A DNA stretch of 64,000 nt from JACKBK01 sp963707275 (GCA_963707275.1 CAVPPH010000001.1:62001-126000); one strand, 5' to 3'; counted from the first letter of the stretch, positions 28,560-39,540 are shown. Program-made: numbers and translations. Notes: generated by a model from the sequence alone, not told the origin.

Positions 28560-30999
28560 TCACGGAAGCGCGGTTTCGCCGGTTTCCGCCTCGAACAGTG
28601 CAAGCTGCTGGCCGGGCAGCGTGACCACCGGGTCCATCCCCACCCGCGCTCGGAAGCTGGCCAGCGTCAGGTCGGCCATGGCTGCCAGGCGGCGGATGTG
28701 CCGGAACTTGATGAATTCCCAGCCCGTCCAGGCCAGTTGTTCACGCCACGACGGACAGCGTCGCAGCTTGAAGTCCAGCAGTTCGGCCCGGCCGCCCGGC
28801 AACACGACGTAGCGCGGCAGGAATTCCAGCGGACCGGACGCGCCGGCCAGCCAGGGTTGCAGCGCCGTCTGGTCAGTCAGCGCAAACGCAAACTGCGGGC
28901 TGCCATCGGCGTGCCAGACCACGCTGGCCGGCGTCCACTGATCCGCGTGCTCCGGTCCGCCGTAGCCCAGTGGCACCAAACCCAGCGCCGCGGCCTGCTG
29001 ATCCGGCGCGATCCAGACCTGAAAGCCCAGCGCGTGGCCGAGACTGTGCAGCCGCAGGAGCATCTCGCTGAGGTCTCGACCTCGGCGGTCGAGTTGGTCT
29101 TCTGCGCGCAGATGCCAGCCCTCGTCGCTGCTGACAGCATATGACGCAAGGCAGGCGTCGATCAACTCGGCGTCGGGCGTTTCCCAGCCGGGGAACGCCC
29201 GATAAATTGCCGAACGAAGGGCGTCGTCGCGCTGGGTGCCTTCTTGCAGCCGGGTGGCGATGAACTGCTCGACGCGGTCTGCCAGCGGCGCGCCCGCCGC
29301 TTTCTCTTCCAGGTCCCACTGAATGCGCTCTCGTCTTCCCGCTGTAAACGGGCGCAGTCCGGCGGGCGGCAGGTCCGGGCTGAGCGCCAGCCGGGCCTGT
29401 TCCACCAGGGCGGAAACCGGCCGGCGGATGCTATCCTGGGTGGCGGCTGGCTGAGAGAACAGCCCGTCGGCAGCCCGAGCGCGCTGCACCCGCCGTGACG
29501 ATCAGCGGCCAGGGGGTCGGCTCCGCGCGCGTCGTGAGCAACTCGACGGCCGCCTCCTGGAAGCCAGCTTGGAGCAGGGCGGCCACGTCGGCGCGCCTTG
29601 GTTCATCGGACGGTTGATCCGGTGTGAAAATCAGTCGCCAGGCGGTGTTGTCCGGCGCAACAGTTGGAACCTGTGTTGCCTGGGCGATCAACCGCCAGCC
29701 AGCCCGGCCGGCCGCGGCCATCAGTGCGATAACCCGGCGAGGGGAGCGGTCGTGAAACGCGAGAACCATATGGCCGTCGGAACGCACCAGCGGCCTGAGG
29801 CCACTCAACGCGGTGGTCATCGCGCGCGCGTACCAGTCCCAGCTCCAGTGCTCGATAGACAACGCGGCCTTGCTGTGGCTGGCAGCCTCGCGGCCAAAGA
29901 GCCAGCCGGTCCACAGGAATCCCAGCAGGTAGGCGCCGGGGTGGAAAGGCGGCGGTTCGCTGAGGATCAGCGCCACGGAGCCAGGCATCAGCCGGTCGGC
30001 CAGATCCGGCACGTTCAGCGAGTCGGCGGCCACCCGGCCTTCGCCCGACGGGCCGCGCAGCGTGACGAGGCTGCTGGCCCACATGATCGGTTGCGTGGGC
30101 CGTTCTCGCAGCACGCGGTGGGCCTGTTCGAATGCCTGCCAGGCGTTGTGTTCCACGAAGCGGCGCGGCGGGTCCAGCACGCTGGCGATGCGCGCTGCGC
30201 CGTCCGGCGCATCCGGCTGGCCCGGCGTGTGCAGCGTGCTGGTCTGCTGCAGCACGTGCAGGATCATGGCGCGCGCGGCCTGCTGCTCCGCCGGGTCGCG
30301 GACGCGCTGGTCGCTCGCGGTGATCAGCTCGTTGACGGCCAACAGCGTTCGCGGCGTGTAGAGATCGATCAGCGAGCGCGCTTTGGCGGTCAGGGCGTCG
30401 CCCGGCGCTACCAGGCGGCTCAGCAAGCCCCAGTAAGCCGCGCCGCGGACCTCAAGCGTTGCCAGGCGTGCCAGATCGTCCATATCCACCGGCGCCGGCC
30501 CGTTTTCGTGGCAGTGCGGACACTCGACCTGTTTCTGCTGCGGCTCGCCGGTCACACGGTCCCAGATGAAGCCGGTCGCGGTCGCCGTGCCCGCACAGTT
30601 GGGACAGAGGGTGTGGTAGAGGCCGCGCAGGTGGTCCGCCAGTGTCTGGCCGCGGCGCGGGGCATCGGCGATTTGCGTGAACGCGCCATCGACCGCCTGC
30701 GCACCTGGTGGGTCAGCACTCGACATAACGGCTAGCAAGCTCACAGGAATGGCGTTGTTCACCACCACACGCCGCCGACTGACGCCCGCGTATCTGATGA
30801 GGGTTGGCTGGCTGGCAAAGGGATCCAGGATGGTATCCCCCGCCTGGCTGAGCTGGTCGATGTAGCGGCGCGGCAGAGCAGCCGACCACGAACGTTGCTC
30901 CAGCGCCCACAACGGGGCAGGGGTCGGGAGATCGTCGGGGATGAAGGGTTCTGACCACGTCAACGGGTTGCTTGCGGCTTCCGGCATACTACTGCCCAT
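28560..30999 (-). CDS. Degenerate DNA-methylase-like protein with zinc ribbon and long C-terminal extension (one frameshift)
   Basis: A protein of about 810 residues joined across one shift near 29480. The N-terminus reads TWSEPFIPDDLPTPAPLWAL, then AGDTILDPFASQPTLIRYAG, where a DNA methyltransferase would have DPFXGSGT. A CPNC/CPHC zinc ribbon follows with GFIWDRVTGEPQQKQVECPH. Further on ALILSEPPPFHPGAYLLGFL stands at the place of the catalytic DPPY motif, which is lost. LRPLVRSDGHMVLAFHDRSP is the late Rossmann strand. The last 300 residues (from the frameshift on) match no family I know. The layout recalls DUF1156-type adenine-specific methylases, but the key residues are changed, so activity is doubtful. 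The start may instead be the ATG at 30987. Confidence 0.7.
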
Positions 31000-31065
31000 G
31001 GTAGCACAGATGAGCGCTTCTCACAAAGGGTAGTTGCGCTGGCGGTCGGATTCGCCAGTTTGTGA

Positions 31066-31071
31066 TATAAT
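31066..31071 (+). promoter_or_regulatory. Extended -10 box of the epimerase gene, leaderless configuration
   Basis: TGA-TATAAT (31063-31071) is followed by six bases and the ATG at 31078, so the transcript should start at the start codon. No ribosome binding site. Confidence 0.65.
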
Positions 31072-31077
31072 CGGCTC

Positions 31078-32022
31078 ATGCGATTCCTTGTGACTGGCGG
31101 TGCGGGATTTATCGGCACAACGCTGGCTAACTATCTGGTGCGGGCCGGCCACCATGTGCGCGCGTTGGATGACCTGAGCGCGGGCGATCCGGCGCGGCTG
31201 GACTCGCGCGTGCTCTTCTCACGCGGCGACGTGCGCAACGTGCCCAACCTGTGGACGCTGATGCAGGACGTGGAATGTGTGTTTCATCTGGCGGCGCGCA
31301 TCTCCGTACCCGAGTCGGGGCTGTATCCGCAGGAGTACAACGATGTCAATGTGGGCGGGACGGTGGCGTTATTGACAGCGGTGCGCGATGTGGGCGTGCC
31401 GCGGGTGGTGCTGGCGTCGTCTGGTTCGGTCTACGGCAACCAGCCTGCGCAGCCGGTCCACGAACGGCTTCAGCCCAGCCCGCAGTCCCCTTACGCTATC
31501 ACCAAGATCGCCGCCGAGCATTATCTGTTCATGCTTGGCCGGCTGTACGACTGCGAGGCAGTGGCGCTACGGGTGTTCAACGCCTACGGTCCGGGACAGC
31601 GGATTCCACCGGCCCACGCACCTGTGGTGCCGCTGTTCCTGAAGCGCGCGCTGACAGGCGGTTCGCTGGTGGTGCATGGCGACGGTAGCCAGACGCGCGA
31701 CTTCGTCCACATCGACGATGTGGTGCGGGCCTTGATGGCTGCGGCAACTGTCGCGGAAGCCGACGGTCAGGTGATCAACATCGGTTCAGGACAAGAGACC
31801 AGCATTCAGGACCTGGCACGGGTGGTCGGGAGTGTGGCCGGCCGCGCGCCGTCGATCATCTACAACGAGAGCCAGTCGCCGGGCGTGGGCCGTCTGGTGG
31901 CGGATATCTCGCTGGCGCGCAGGCTGCTGGGGTATGAACCTAAGGTCGGACTGGAGCAAGGGTTGAGCGACCTGTTGAAAACCGACGCGCAGTTCGAGCG
32001 GCGGCGGCTTGTTCCGGCGTAG
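31078..32022 (+). CDS. NAD-dependent epimerase/dehydratase (extended SDR, UDP-glucose 4-epimerase-like)
   Basis: A 314-residue intact protein. The Rossmann motif GGAGFIG is at residues 7-13, LDDLSAGD follows strand 2, HLAARISVPES is the conserved loop, SSGSVYG carries the catalytic serine, and SPYAITKIAAEHY contains the YXXXK pair. RVFNAYGPGQ and SQTRDFVHIDDVVRAL are typical of sugar-nucleotide epimerases and dehydratases. Substrate cannot be told. The gene stands alone, opposite the methylase-like gene, has a leaderless promoter and ends at a large palindromic hairpin. Confidence 0.92.
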   Translation: MRFLVTGGAGFIGTTLANYLVRAGHHVRALDDLSAGDPARLDSRVLFSRGDVRNVPNLWTLMQDVECVFHLAARISVPESGLYPQEYNDVNVGGTVALLTAVRDVGVPRVVLASSGSVYGNQPAQPVHERLQPSPQSPYAITKIAAEHYLFMLGRLYDCEAVALRVFNAYGPGQRIPPAHAPVVPLFLKRALTGGSLVVHGDGSQTRDFVHIDDVVRALMAAATVAEADGQVINIGSGQETSIQDLARVVGSVAGRAPSIIYNESQSPGVGRLVADISLARRLLGYEPKVGLEQGLSDLLKTDAQFERRRLVPA

Positions 32023-32031
32023 TGTCGTCGA

Positions 32032-32072
32032 ACGCGAAAGCGCCTGGAACTCAGTTCCAGGCGCTTTCGCGT
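32032..32072. terminator. Nineteen-base-pair perfect hairpin between convergent genes
   Basis: Arms 32032-32050 and 32054-32072 are perfectly complementary (beginning ACGCGAAAGCGCCTGG) with a TCA loop. It lies between the stops of the epimerase and the L,D-transpeptidase. No U-tract follows, so it may stop or protect both transcripts by structure. Confidence 0.7.
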
Positions 32073-32088
32073 CAGGTGCAATAACCCG

Positions 32089-32949
32089 CTACCGGTGGAC
32101 GACCACCGTCGCGCCGTTGGGGGTGAAGTTGTACAGCCACTCCGCCTCGGAGGGGCGCATGTTGACACAGCCGTGGCTCATCGGATGGCCGAAGTTGTTG
32201 TGCCAGTATGCCCCGTGGATTGCGTGGCCACGGTTGGTGAAATACATTACCCACGGGACGTTGGGCAGGTCGTAGCCGGGACCGGTCATTCGTTGCGATC
32301 GTACCTTATACTGGATGTGGTACGTTCCTACAGGTGTCGGAAAGGTTGAACCGGTGCTGACCAGCGTGTTGAAGACGGGCGTGTTGCCCTCGTAGGCTGT
32401 CAGCGATTGACTGCTGAGGTTGATGTCGATCCAGCGGCCACCGCTGTTGCCGGGGTTGGAGACCACCGGATTGCTGGGAACTGGCGCGGGAGCTGGCGCC
32501 GGCACGCTGCCGGCGCCGCTAGCAGAAAGCACCAGCCGCTGGCCGACATAGATGTGATTGGGATTGCTGATGGCATTGGCGTTGGCGAGAGCAGCCGTCG
32601 TCGTCCCGTAGCGGGCCGCGATGCTGCTGAGGTTCTCACCGGCGCGGACGATGTGGATGCCTCCAGCGGCTGTACCTCCGCCGCCCGCGTTGCCGCCGCC
32701 ACCCGCGCCTGGAATGACAAGGCGCTGGCCGACATAGATGAGATTGGGATTGCTGATGCCGTTGGCCTGAGCCAGTGCGGCCTGACTGATGCCGTAGCGT
32801 TGAGCGATCGTGCTGAGGTTCTCGCCGCGTTGAACGACGTGTACGCCGCCCTGATAGTCCGGCGCCGCTGCCGCAGGTAACACTGGCACAAGAAGCGCGA
32901 CCAGCAGCACCGCCATGAGGATGAACTTGAGACGAGTCCTGGAAACCAT
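32089..32949 (-). CDS. Secreted L,D-transpeptidase (YkuD) with two LysM domains
   Basis: A 286-residue intact protein that cross-links or anchors to peptidoglycan. A signal peptide (LKFILMAVLLVALLVPVLPA) is followed by two LysM modules, VHVVQRGENLSTIAQRYGIS and IHIVRAGENLSSIAARYGTT, each ending YVGQRLV, separated by a Gly-rich linker. After a Pro/Ala linker comes the YkuD domain: IDINLSSQSLTAYEGNTPV, STFPTPVGTYHIQYK and HGAYWHNNFGHPMSHGCVNM, with the catalytic cysteine near residue 261. The ATG at 32949 follows GGAGG by five bases and is preferred to the upstream ATGs. It has a strong promoter at 33122-33150. Confidence 0.93.
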   Translation of the reverse strand: MVSRTRLKFILMAVLLVALLVPVLPAAAAPDYQGGVHVVQRGENLSTIAQRYGISQAALAQANGISNPNLIYVGQRLVIPGAGGGGNAGGGGTAAGGIHIVRAGENLSSIAARYGTTTAALANANAISNPNHIYVGQRLVLSASGAGSVPAPAPAPVPSNPVVSNPGNSGGRWIDINLSSQSLTAYEGNTPVFNTLVSTGSTFPTPVGTYHIQYKVRSQRMTGPGYDLPNVPWVMYFTNRGHAIHGAYWHNNFGHPMSHGCVNMRPSEAEWLYNFTPNGATVVVHR

Positions 32950-33121
32950 AGAGTCCTCCATAATCATGCAACCGGGCAATTACCCGGTAAGGACCGGCGG
33001 TCCGCCGACGCCGAATACAACAAGATAATGAGTGCTGGCGCAACTGTCCGTCCGCATGTCGATCGATCTGGAGAGTTACCAACTAGGAACGGGCAATGAT
33101 CGAACAGCTAGCTTATGTCAG

Positions 33122-33150
33122 GTTGTACTGCAATTTTCATCCGCTGTCAA
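33122..33150 (-). promoter_or_regulatory. Sigma-70-type promoter of the L,D-transpeptidase gene
   Basis: On the minus strand TTGACA (33145-33150), a 17-base spacer and TACAAC (33122-33127). The leader to the ATG at 32949 is about 165 bases and shows no recognised structure. Confidence 0.65.
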
Positions 33151-33229
33151 GTTTTAGCCTGTCAGGTGAATTCGTTCAGGCGTTGTGCAGTTGGTGGGCG
33201 CTGGAACTGGCATCCCATTGCCTTTGTGG

Positions 33230-33235
33230 TATAAT
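33230..33235 (+). promoter_or_regulatory. Extended -10 box of the cytochrome c maturation operon
   Basis: TGG-TATAAT (33227-33235), 63 bases before the ATG at 33299. Confidence 0.5.
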
Positions 33236-33298
33236 TGACAAACATTCTGAGATGTCGGTCAACGTCGTTGGTACCCCGAAGCGTTTGAGCCTCAAGAG

Positions 33299-33811
33299 AT
33301 GATCCCAAGAAACTCCCTGTCGCCCGTTCATGCCCTGTTGTTCGCCGCACTTTGTGTGTTGCTGTTTGCTGCGCCGGTCGCTGTCCTGGCGCAGCAGCCG
33401 CCAACGCCGGAGCAAATCAACGCGGTTGCCAAGGAGTTGTATTGCCCGCTTTGCAACGGCGTCCGGCTCGACACGTGTGAGCTACAGGCGTGTGAGCAGA
33501 TGCGTCAGGTGATCGGCGAGAAGCTGACCGAAGGCGTTCCCAAGGAACAGATCAAGGACGAGTTCGTCGCTCAGTACGGACCTGTGGTGCTGGGCGAGCC
33601 GCCGCGCGAGGGGCTGAACCTGCTGGGCGGTTGGATACTACCCATTGCGCTGTTCCTGGCAGCAGCGGTTGCGGTAACGGTAATGGTGTTGCGCTGGTCA
33701 CGCCGGCCGGAGCCGGCTGTCGCTGTAGCCGTTCCGGCGACGCCTGCCGAACAGGCCACCGGCGACGAGTATCTGGCCCGCGTCGAGGCGGACCTCGCGG
33801 ATCTGGAATAG
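33299..33811 (+). CDS. ccmH: CcmH/NrfF-type cytochrome c maturation protein
   Basis: A 170-residue intact protein. A signal peptide (LFAALCVLLFAAPVAVLA) is followed by INAVAKELYCPLCNGVRLDT, where the CXXC pair LYCPLC matches the LRCXXC motif of CcmH, the thiol-disulfide protein that keeps apocytochrome cysteines reduced for haem ligation. EQMRQVIGEKLTEGVPKEQI and FVAQYGPVVLGEPP complete the domain. A transmembrane helix (GGWILPIALFLAAAVAVTVM) and a short tail follow. An unusual feature is the extra cysteine pair in RLDTCELQACEQ just after the active site. It is the first gene of a ccmH-thioredoxin-ccmF-zinc ribbon operon. Confidence 0.9.
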   Translation: MIPRNSLSPVHALLFAALCVLLFAAPVAVLAQQPPTPEQINAVAKELYCPLCNGVRLDTCELQACEQMRQVIGEKLTEGVPKEQIKDEFVAQYGPVVLGEPPREGLNLLGGWILPIALFLAAAVAVTVMVLRWSRRPEPAVAVAVPATPAEQATGDEYLARVEADLADLE

Positions 33812-33833
33812 TGTGTGACGGAGACGTAGTGAA

Positions 33834-34400
33834 ATGACGAACAACATGGATGTCCCTTCGGCGCCCGCCGAGCAGAAGAAGCGCGGCTTCGGCAAGTACC
33901 TGGTGCTGATCATTGCGCTCGCCTTTGCGGGGATGCTGGGGTACGGCCTGCTGACGGCGGGCGACGACCGCGTTGAGGCCGGCAAAGCGCCTGATTTCAG
34001 CCTCACTTCGTTCGACGGTGAGCAGTACCGGTTGTCAGACCTTGAAGGCAAGGTCGTAGTGGTCAACTTCTGGGCGACCTGGTGCGTCAGTTGCAAGGGC
34101 GAGGCGCCGGAGCTTGAGCAAGTCTGGCGAGATTTCAAGGACGATGGCGTCGTTTTTCTCGGCGTCGATTATCTCGACCAGAAGCCACTCAATCTTGAAT
34201 GGATCGATCGCTATGATATTACCTATCCTAACGGCGACGACATTCAGGGCCGCATTTACAATTCGTATGGCGTGCAGGGGCTACCGGAGACTTTCGTGAT
34301 CAATCGCAACGGCGAGATATCAGAAGTTTTTGTAGGTGCGGTGACGCAGGATCAGCTTTCAGTGGCGATTATGGAGGCCCTGGCTGAAGGCGCAAGCTGA
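33834..34400 (+). CDS. Membrane-anchored thioredoxin-like protein (TlpA/ResA/CcmG type)
   Basis: A 188-residue intact protein. An N-terminal helix (YLVLIIALAFAGMLGYGLL) anchors a redoxin domain: GKAPDFSLTSFDGEQYRLSD, KVVVVNFWATWCVSCKGEAP with the WCXXC active site, GVVFLGVDYLDQ, and GVQGLPETFVINRNGEI with the cis-proline. It should reduce the cysteines of apocytochromes or of CcmH outside the cytoplasm. The position 22 bases after ccmH and before ccmF supports the CcmG/ResA role. Confidence 0.93.
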   Translation: MTNNMDVPSAPAEQKKRGFGKYLVLIIALAFAGMLGYGLLTAGDDRVEAGKAPDFSLTSFDGEQYRLSDLEGKVVVVNFWATWCVSCKGEAPELEQVWRDFKDDGVVFLGVDYLDQKPLNLEWIDRYDITYPNGDDIQGRIYNSYGVQGLPETFVINRNGEISEVFVGAVTQDQLSVAIMEALAEGAS

Positions 34401-34478
34401 TCGAAGAATGCTGGCCTGGTTGCTTCGCACAGACTGGCCAGCGTAGTAGATAGAACTGTACGACGAAAGGAGCACAAC

Positions 34479-36549
<2,071 letters not shown>

Positions 36550-36566
36550 TCGGTGAGTAGACACGC

Positions 36567-37074
36567 ATGATACTTGTAATTATCGTCGGCGCACTGGCCT
36601 TGATCGGCATCGCCGTCGCCGCCATCGCGTTCCCGCTGCTGCGCGAACGTGAAGACCCTGACAGCGTCGAGATCATGGAAGACCTCGACACCGTGACTGA
36701 CCCGCTGGTCGATCTGGAAGCCCGCCGCGACGCCATCTACCAGGCGATCCGCGAGTTGCGCTTCGACTACGACGTCGGCAAGGTCTCGGAGACCGACTAC
36801 AACATCTTCGATACCCAGCTTAAGGCGCAGGCGGTGGCGGTGCTGAAGGAGATCGATGCGCTACAGGCGGCTGAATGCAGATCCTGAACTGGACGCCAAT
36901 CTGGAGGCTGAGATCGCTGCCCTGCGTCACGTCAACGGCAGCGGCCCAAAGAAGGCCCCGCCGCGCCAACCTGTGCCGGCCGGCGGTGTCGCTGTCAACT
37001 TCTGTCCACAGTGCGGCACCAAGGTGCACGCAGGTGACAAGTTCTGTGGCAAGTGTGGCGCCACCGTGGCATAA
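36567..37074 (+). CDS. CcmI-like membrane protein ending in a zinc ribbon (one frameshift near 36875)
   Basis: The N-terminal helix (MILVIIVGALALIGIAVAAI) is followed by a cytoplasmic helical segment, LEARRDAIYQAIRELRFDYD, then VGKVSETDYNIFDTQLKAQA, the pattern of the short N-terminal part of CcmI/CycH-like proteins, and RLNADPELDANLEAEIAAL in the next frame. A proline-rich linker leads to a C-terminal zinc ribbon, FCPQCGTKVHAGDKFCGKCG. It is 17 bases after ccmF, so a role in cytochrome c maturation is likely but unproven. The zinc ribbon in place of TPR repeats is unusual. Confidence 0.75.
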
Positions 37075-37103
37075 CGACGCACGGCCAAGTCTGGTTGAAT
37101 CAC

Positions 37104-37130
37104 AAAGCCCCCGTCAGCGACGGGGGCTTT
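37104..37130. terminator. Twelve-base-pair hairpin terminator between the ccm operon and tRNA-Arg
   Basis: AAAGCCCCCGTC (37104-37115), loop AGC, GACGGGGGCTTT (37119-37130). It sits between a plus-strand operon and minus-strand tRNA genes and could act on both. Confidence 0.75.
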
Positions 37131-37134
37131 GCTG

Positions 37135-37208
37135 TATCCCAGACAGGACTCGAACCTGTGACCTCTTCCTCCGCAGGGAAGCGCTCTAATCCACTGAGCT
37201 ACTGGGAC
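37135..37208 (-). tRNA. tRNA-Arg (anticodon GCG), CCA not encoded
   Basis: Acceptor GTCCCAG pairs with CTGGGAT. D arm AGCTCAGTGGATTAGAGC. The anticodon arm CTTCC/GGAAG encloses CTGCGGA, giving anticodon GCG for arginine CGC/CGU. T arm GGTTCGAGTCC. Most bacteria use ACG here, so the G34 form is worth noting. Confidence 0.88.
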
Positions 37209-37212
37209 ATGA

Positions 37213-37489
<277 letters not shown>

Positions 37490-37593
37490 GGGGCGCGTTT
37501 CCTGTCCCTCAAGACTGATGCATTGTAGCATAGGGCGCGTTTTCAGTCAAAGCACAAACCAGTGTGCGCACGCCGCTGCGCTGCCCGCACCTG

Positions 37594-37697
37594 CTCGTAC
37601 TCTTTCTCATACTCGTACTCTTCCTCGTACTCGTACTCGAATCCGTGACAGATCTCCGAGGAGAACGAGAACGAGTAGGAGTATGAGGAAGAGTACG
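37594..37697. repeat. Hexanucleotide-period inverted repeat, copy 3
   Basis: CTCGTA/CTCATA/CTCTTC units at 37594-37630 are followed by complementary GAGTAG/GTATGA units. Arms 37597-37620 and 37673-37696 match at 22 of 24 positions as an inverted repeat. It ends two bases from the serS stop codon. Confidence 0.85.
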
Positions 37698-37698
37698 C

Positions 37699-38980
37699 TC
37701 AGCGTATCATATCCACGCCGCCCATGTACGGGCGCAGCACCTCAGGCACGACGACGCTGCCGTCGGCCTGCTGGTACGTCTCCAGGACCGCGATCACGAC
37801 GCGCGGCAGGGCCAGGCCCGATCCGTTCAGCGTGTAGACGTGGCGTGGCTTTGCACCCTCCTCCGGGCGGTAACGGATATTGGCGCGGCGCGCCTGGAAG
37901 TCGGTGAAGAGCGAGCACGAGCTGACCTCCAGCCACTCCTGCACACCGGGCGCCCACATCTCCAGGTCATACCTTGGCGGCCGCCACAAAGCTCAGGTCG
38001 CCGGTACACATCTGCACCACACGGTAGGGTATTTCCAGCAGGCGGCAGATTTCTTCGGCGTCGGCGATCAGCGAGTCCAGCTCGGCCTCTCCCTGCTCCG
38101 GCTCGACGAACTTCACCATTTCCACCTTGTCGAACTGGTGGCCGCGCTTGATGCCGCGTACATCGCTGGCCGGCCGACATGCTGCTCGCGTCGAAAGCAG
38201 GGCGTGTAGGCCACATGCTTGATCGGCAAGCTGCCCGGCGGCAGGATCTCGTCGCGGTAGAGGTTGGTAACCGGCACCTCAGCCGTCGGGATCAGCCACA
38301 GGTCGTCCTCGATGTCGCGGTACAGCGTCTCGGCGAATTTCGGCAGGCTGCCGGTGCCGAACAGACACTCTTCCCGCACCACGAAGGGCACGTAGACTTC
38401 ATCGTAGCCCTGCTCCGATGTGCACGTCCAGCATCCAGGTGATCAGCGCTCGTTGCAGGCGCGCGCCGAGCCCCTTCAGCACGTAGAAGCGGCTGCCCGA
38501 CAGCTTGACGCCGCGCTCGAAGTCGATGATGCCCAGCGCCTCGCCCAGTTCCCAGTGCGGCCGCGGCTCGAAGTCGAAGCTGCGCCGCGCACCTTCGGTG
38601 CGCACGACAACGTTTTCGCTGTCGTCCTTGCCGACTGGTACGCTGGCTAGCGGCAGGTTGGGAATGCGGCTCATCGCGTCGAACAACTCCTGGTCGATGA
38701 TACGCAGCCGGTCGTCCAGAACCTTGATCTCTTCGCCGACGCCGCCCATCTCCGACTTCAGCATCTCAGCTTCCTCGCGCTGGCCGTCGCGCATGAGCTG
38801 GCCGATCCGCTTGCTTTCAGCGTTGCGACGGGCCTTCAACTCCTCGACCTGTGTCAGCACTTGCCGGCGCTCTTCGTCCAGCGCCAGCGCCTGGTCTACC
38901 GGCGCCTCGCTGTCTTGCAGCGCCGCCATCTGTTGCCTGACGAATTCAGGTGTCTCGCGGATTATCTTGATATCGAGCAT
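37699..38980 (-). CDS. serS: Seryl-tRNA synthetase (three frameshifts)
   Basis: SerS charges tRNA-Ser with serine. The N-terminal coiled-coil arm (MLDIKIIRETPEFVRQQMAA to QREEAEMLKSEMGGVGEEIK) recognises the long variable arm of tRNA-Ser. The class II core follows: HWELGEALGIIDFERGVKLS, SRFYVLKGLGARLQRALITW, LIPTAEVPVTNLYRDEILP, motif 2 YTPCFRREQH, VEMVKFVEPEQ, EVSSCSLFTDFQARRANIRY and motif 3 LNGSGLALPRVV. Frameshifts lie near 38400, 38170 and 37970. GGAGG is seven bases before the ATG at 38980. Expression should be controlled by the serine T-box at 39091-39365. Confidence 0.95.
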
Positions 38981-39000
38981 GTCGGTGCCTCCTGCTTGCT

Positions 39001-39092
39001 GTTGCTTATTGCGTACAGCGTATTGCTTGGCGGCGACCTGCTAGCTAAAGCAGATGCCTTGCCTTCCGAATACACAATACGCAATACGAAAT
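39001..39092. repeat. Heptanucleotide array between serS and its T-box terminator
   Basis: GCTTATT, GCGTACA, GCGTATT units (39004-39027) face complementary GAATACA, CAATACG, CAATACG units (39068-39090). It lies inside the serS leader, directly after the T-box terminator U-tract, so it would be transcribed only on read-through. Confidence 0.75.
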
Positions 39093-39365
39093 AAAAACGC
39101 CCCACTCGTCTCCAGGACGAGGGGGCGCTCGTGGTGCCACCTGGGTTTGCCGCAGCGTCGCCGCAGCCTCAGTGGGTCTCGCGACCCTGGCTCGGTAACG
39201 GGAGCCGCTCGCCCGATCATACTTGGCACGCAGGTCGTACCGTTCCGTTCGGGGACTCAGGAGTGGATTTCGTCTGCCGCCGCTGTTGCCTCGCACCGCC
39301 CGGCAACTCTCTGGCAGCCGTTCAGCAGACTACTCGTCTCCCTCAACGTCGTGCGTTTTAAGTTG
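39091..39365 (-). promoter_or_regulatory. Serine-specific T-box riboswitch upstream of serS
   Basis: On the minus strand the leader contains the stem I AGAGAG element followed by GTTGCCGGGCGGTG, a specifier region GAAATCCACTCCTGAG with the serine codon TCC (39267-39265), and the antiterminator T-box core AGGTGGCACCACGAG (around 39141-39128), which pairs with the uncharged tRNA 3' end. It ends in a terminator hairpin of CGCCCC and CTCGTC stems (39098-39127) followed by TTTTT. Low charged tRNA-Ser (anticodon GGA) would favour antitermination and serS expression. Confidence 0.92.
39093..39127 (-). terminator. T-box-controlled terminator
   Basis: Hairpin of CGCCCC(A)CTCGTC against GACGAGGGGGCG with a five-base loop and TTTTT at 39097-39093. 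It is mutually exclusive with the T-box antiterminator. Confidence 0.85.
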
Positions 39366-39370
39366 ACAAG

Positions 39371-39399
39371 ATTATAGCACGGCGGGCCTGCGGCGTCAA
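39371..39399 (-). promoter_or_regulatory. Sigma-70-type promoter of the T-box-serS transcript
   Basis: Minus-strand -35 TTGACG (39394-39399), a 17-base spacer, extended -10 TGC-TATAAT (TATAAT at 39371-39376). The start point would lie just before stem I of the T-box. Confidence 0.85.
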
Positions 39400-39540
39400 G
39401 GAGAGCAAGGGAAGGAAACAAGGGACACAAGGAAAGAAAGGAAACGAGGAAAACGAAGGAAAGGAGCCCCGGGGCGTTGCTTGCTGTGGTTTCGACGCCG
39501 CCTCCGTTGTTCCCTCCGTTTCCTCTTTTCCTTCCCTCAT
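39398..39540. repeat. Purine/pyrimidine inverted low-complexity array
   Basis: A purine run built from AAGGAAA, CAAGGGA and AAACGAGG variants (39398-39466) is followed, after GCCCCGGGGC, by the complementary pyrimidine run (39498-39538, CCTCCGTT, GTTCCCTCC, TTTCCTC). It fills the spacer between the rodA stop and the serS promoter. Confidence 0.75.

Noticed and set aside
29569..30735. A 388-codon plus-strand frame opposite the methylase-like gene
   Set aside because: No family features, arginine- and glutamine-rich shadow composition. The minus-strand frame has clear domain motifs.
39093..39365. Protein-coding frames across the serS leader
   Set aside because: The segment has the ordered elements of a serine T-box and terminator. 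The short frames show no coding features.
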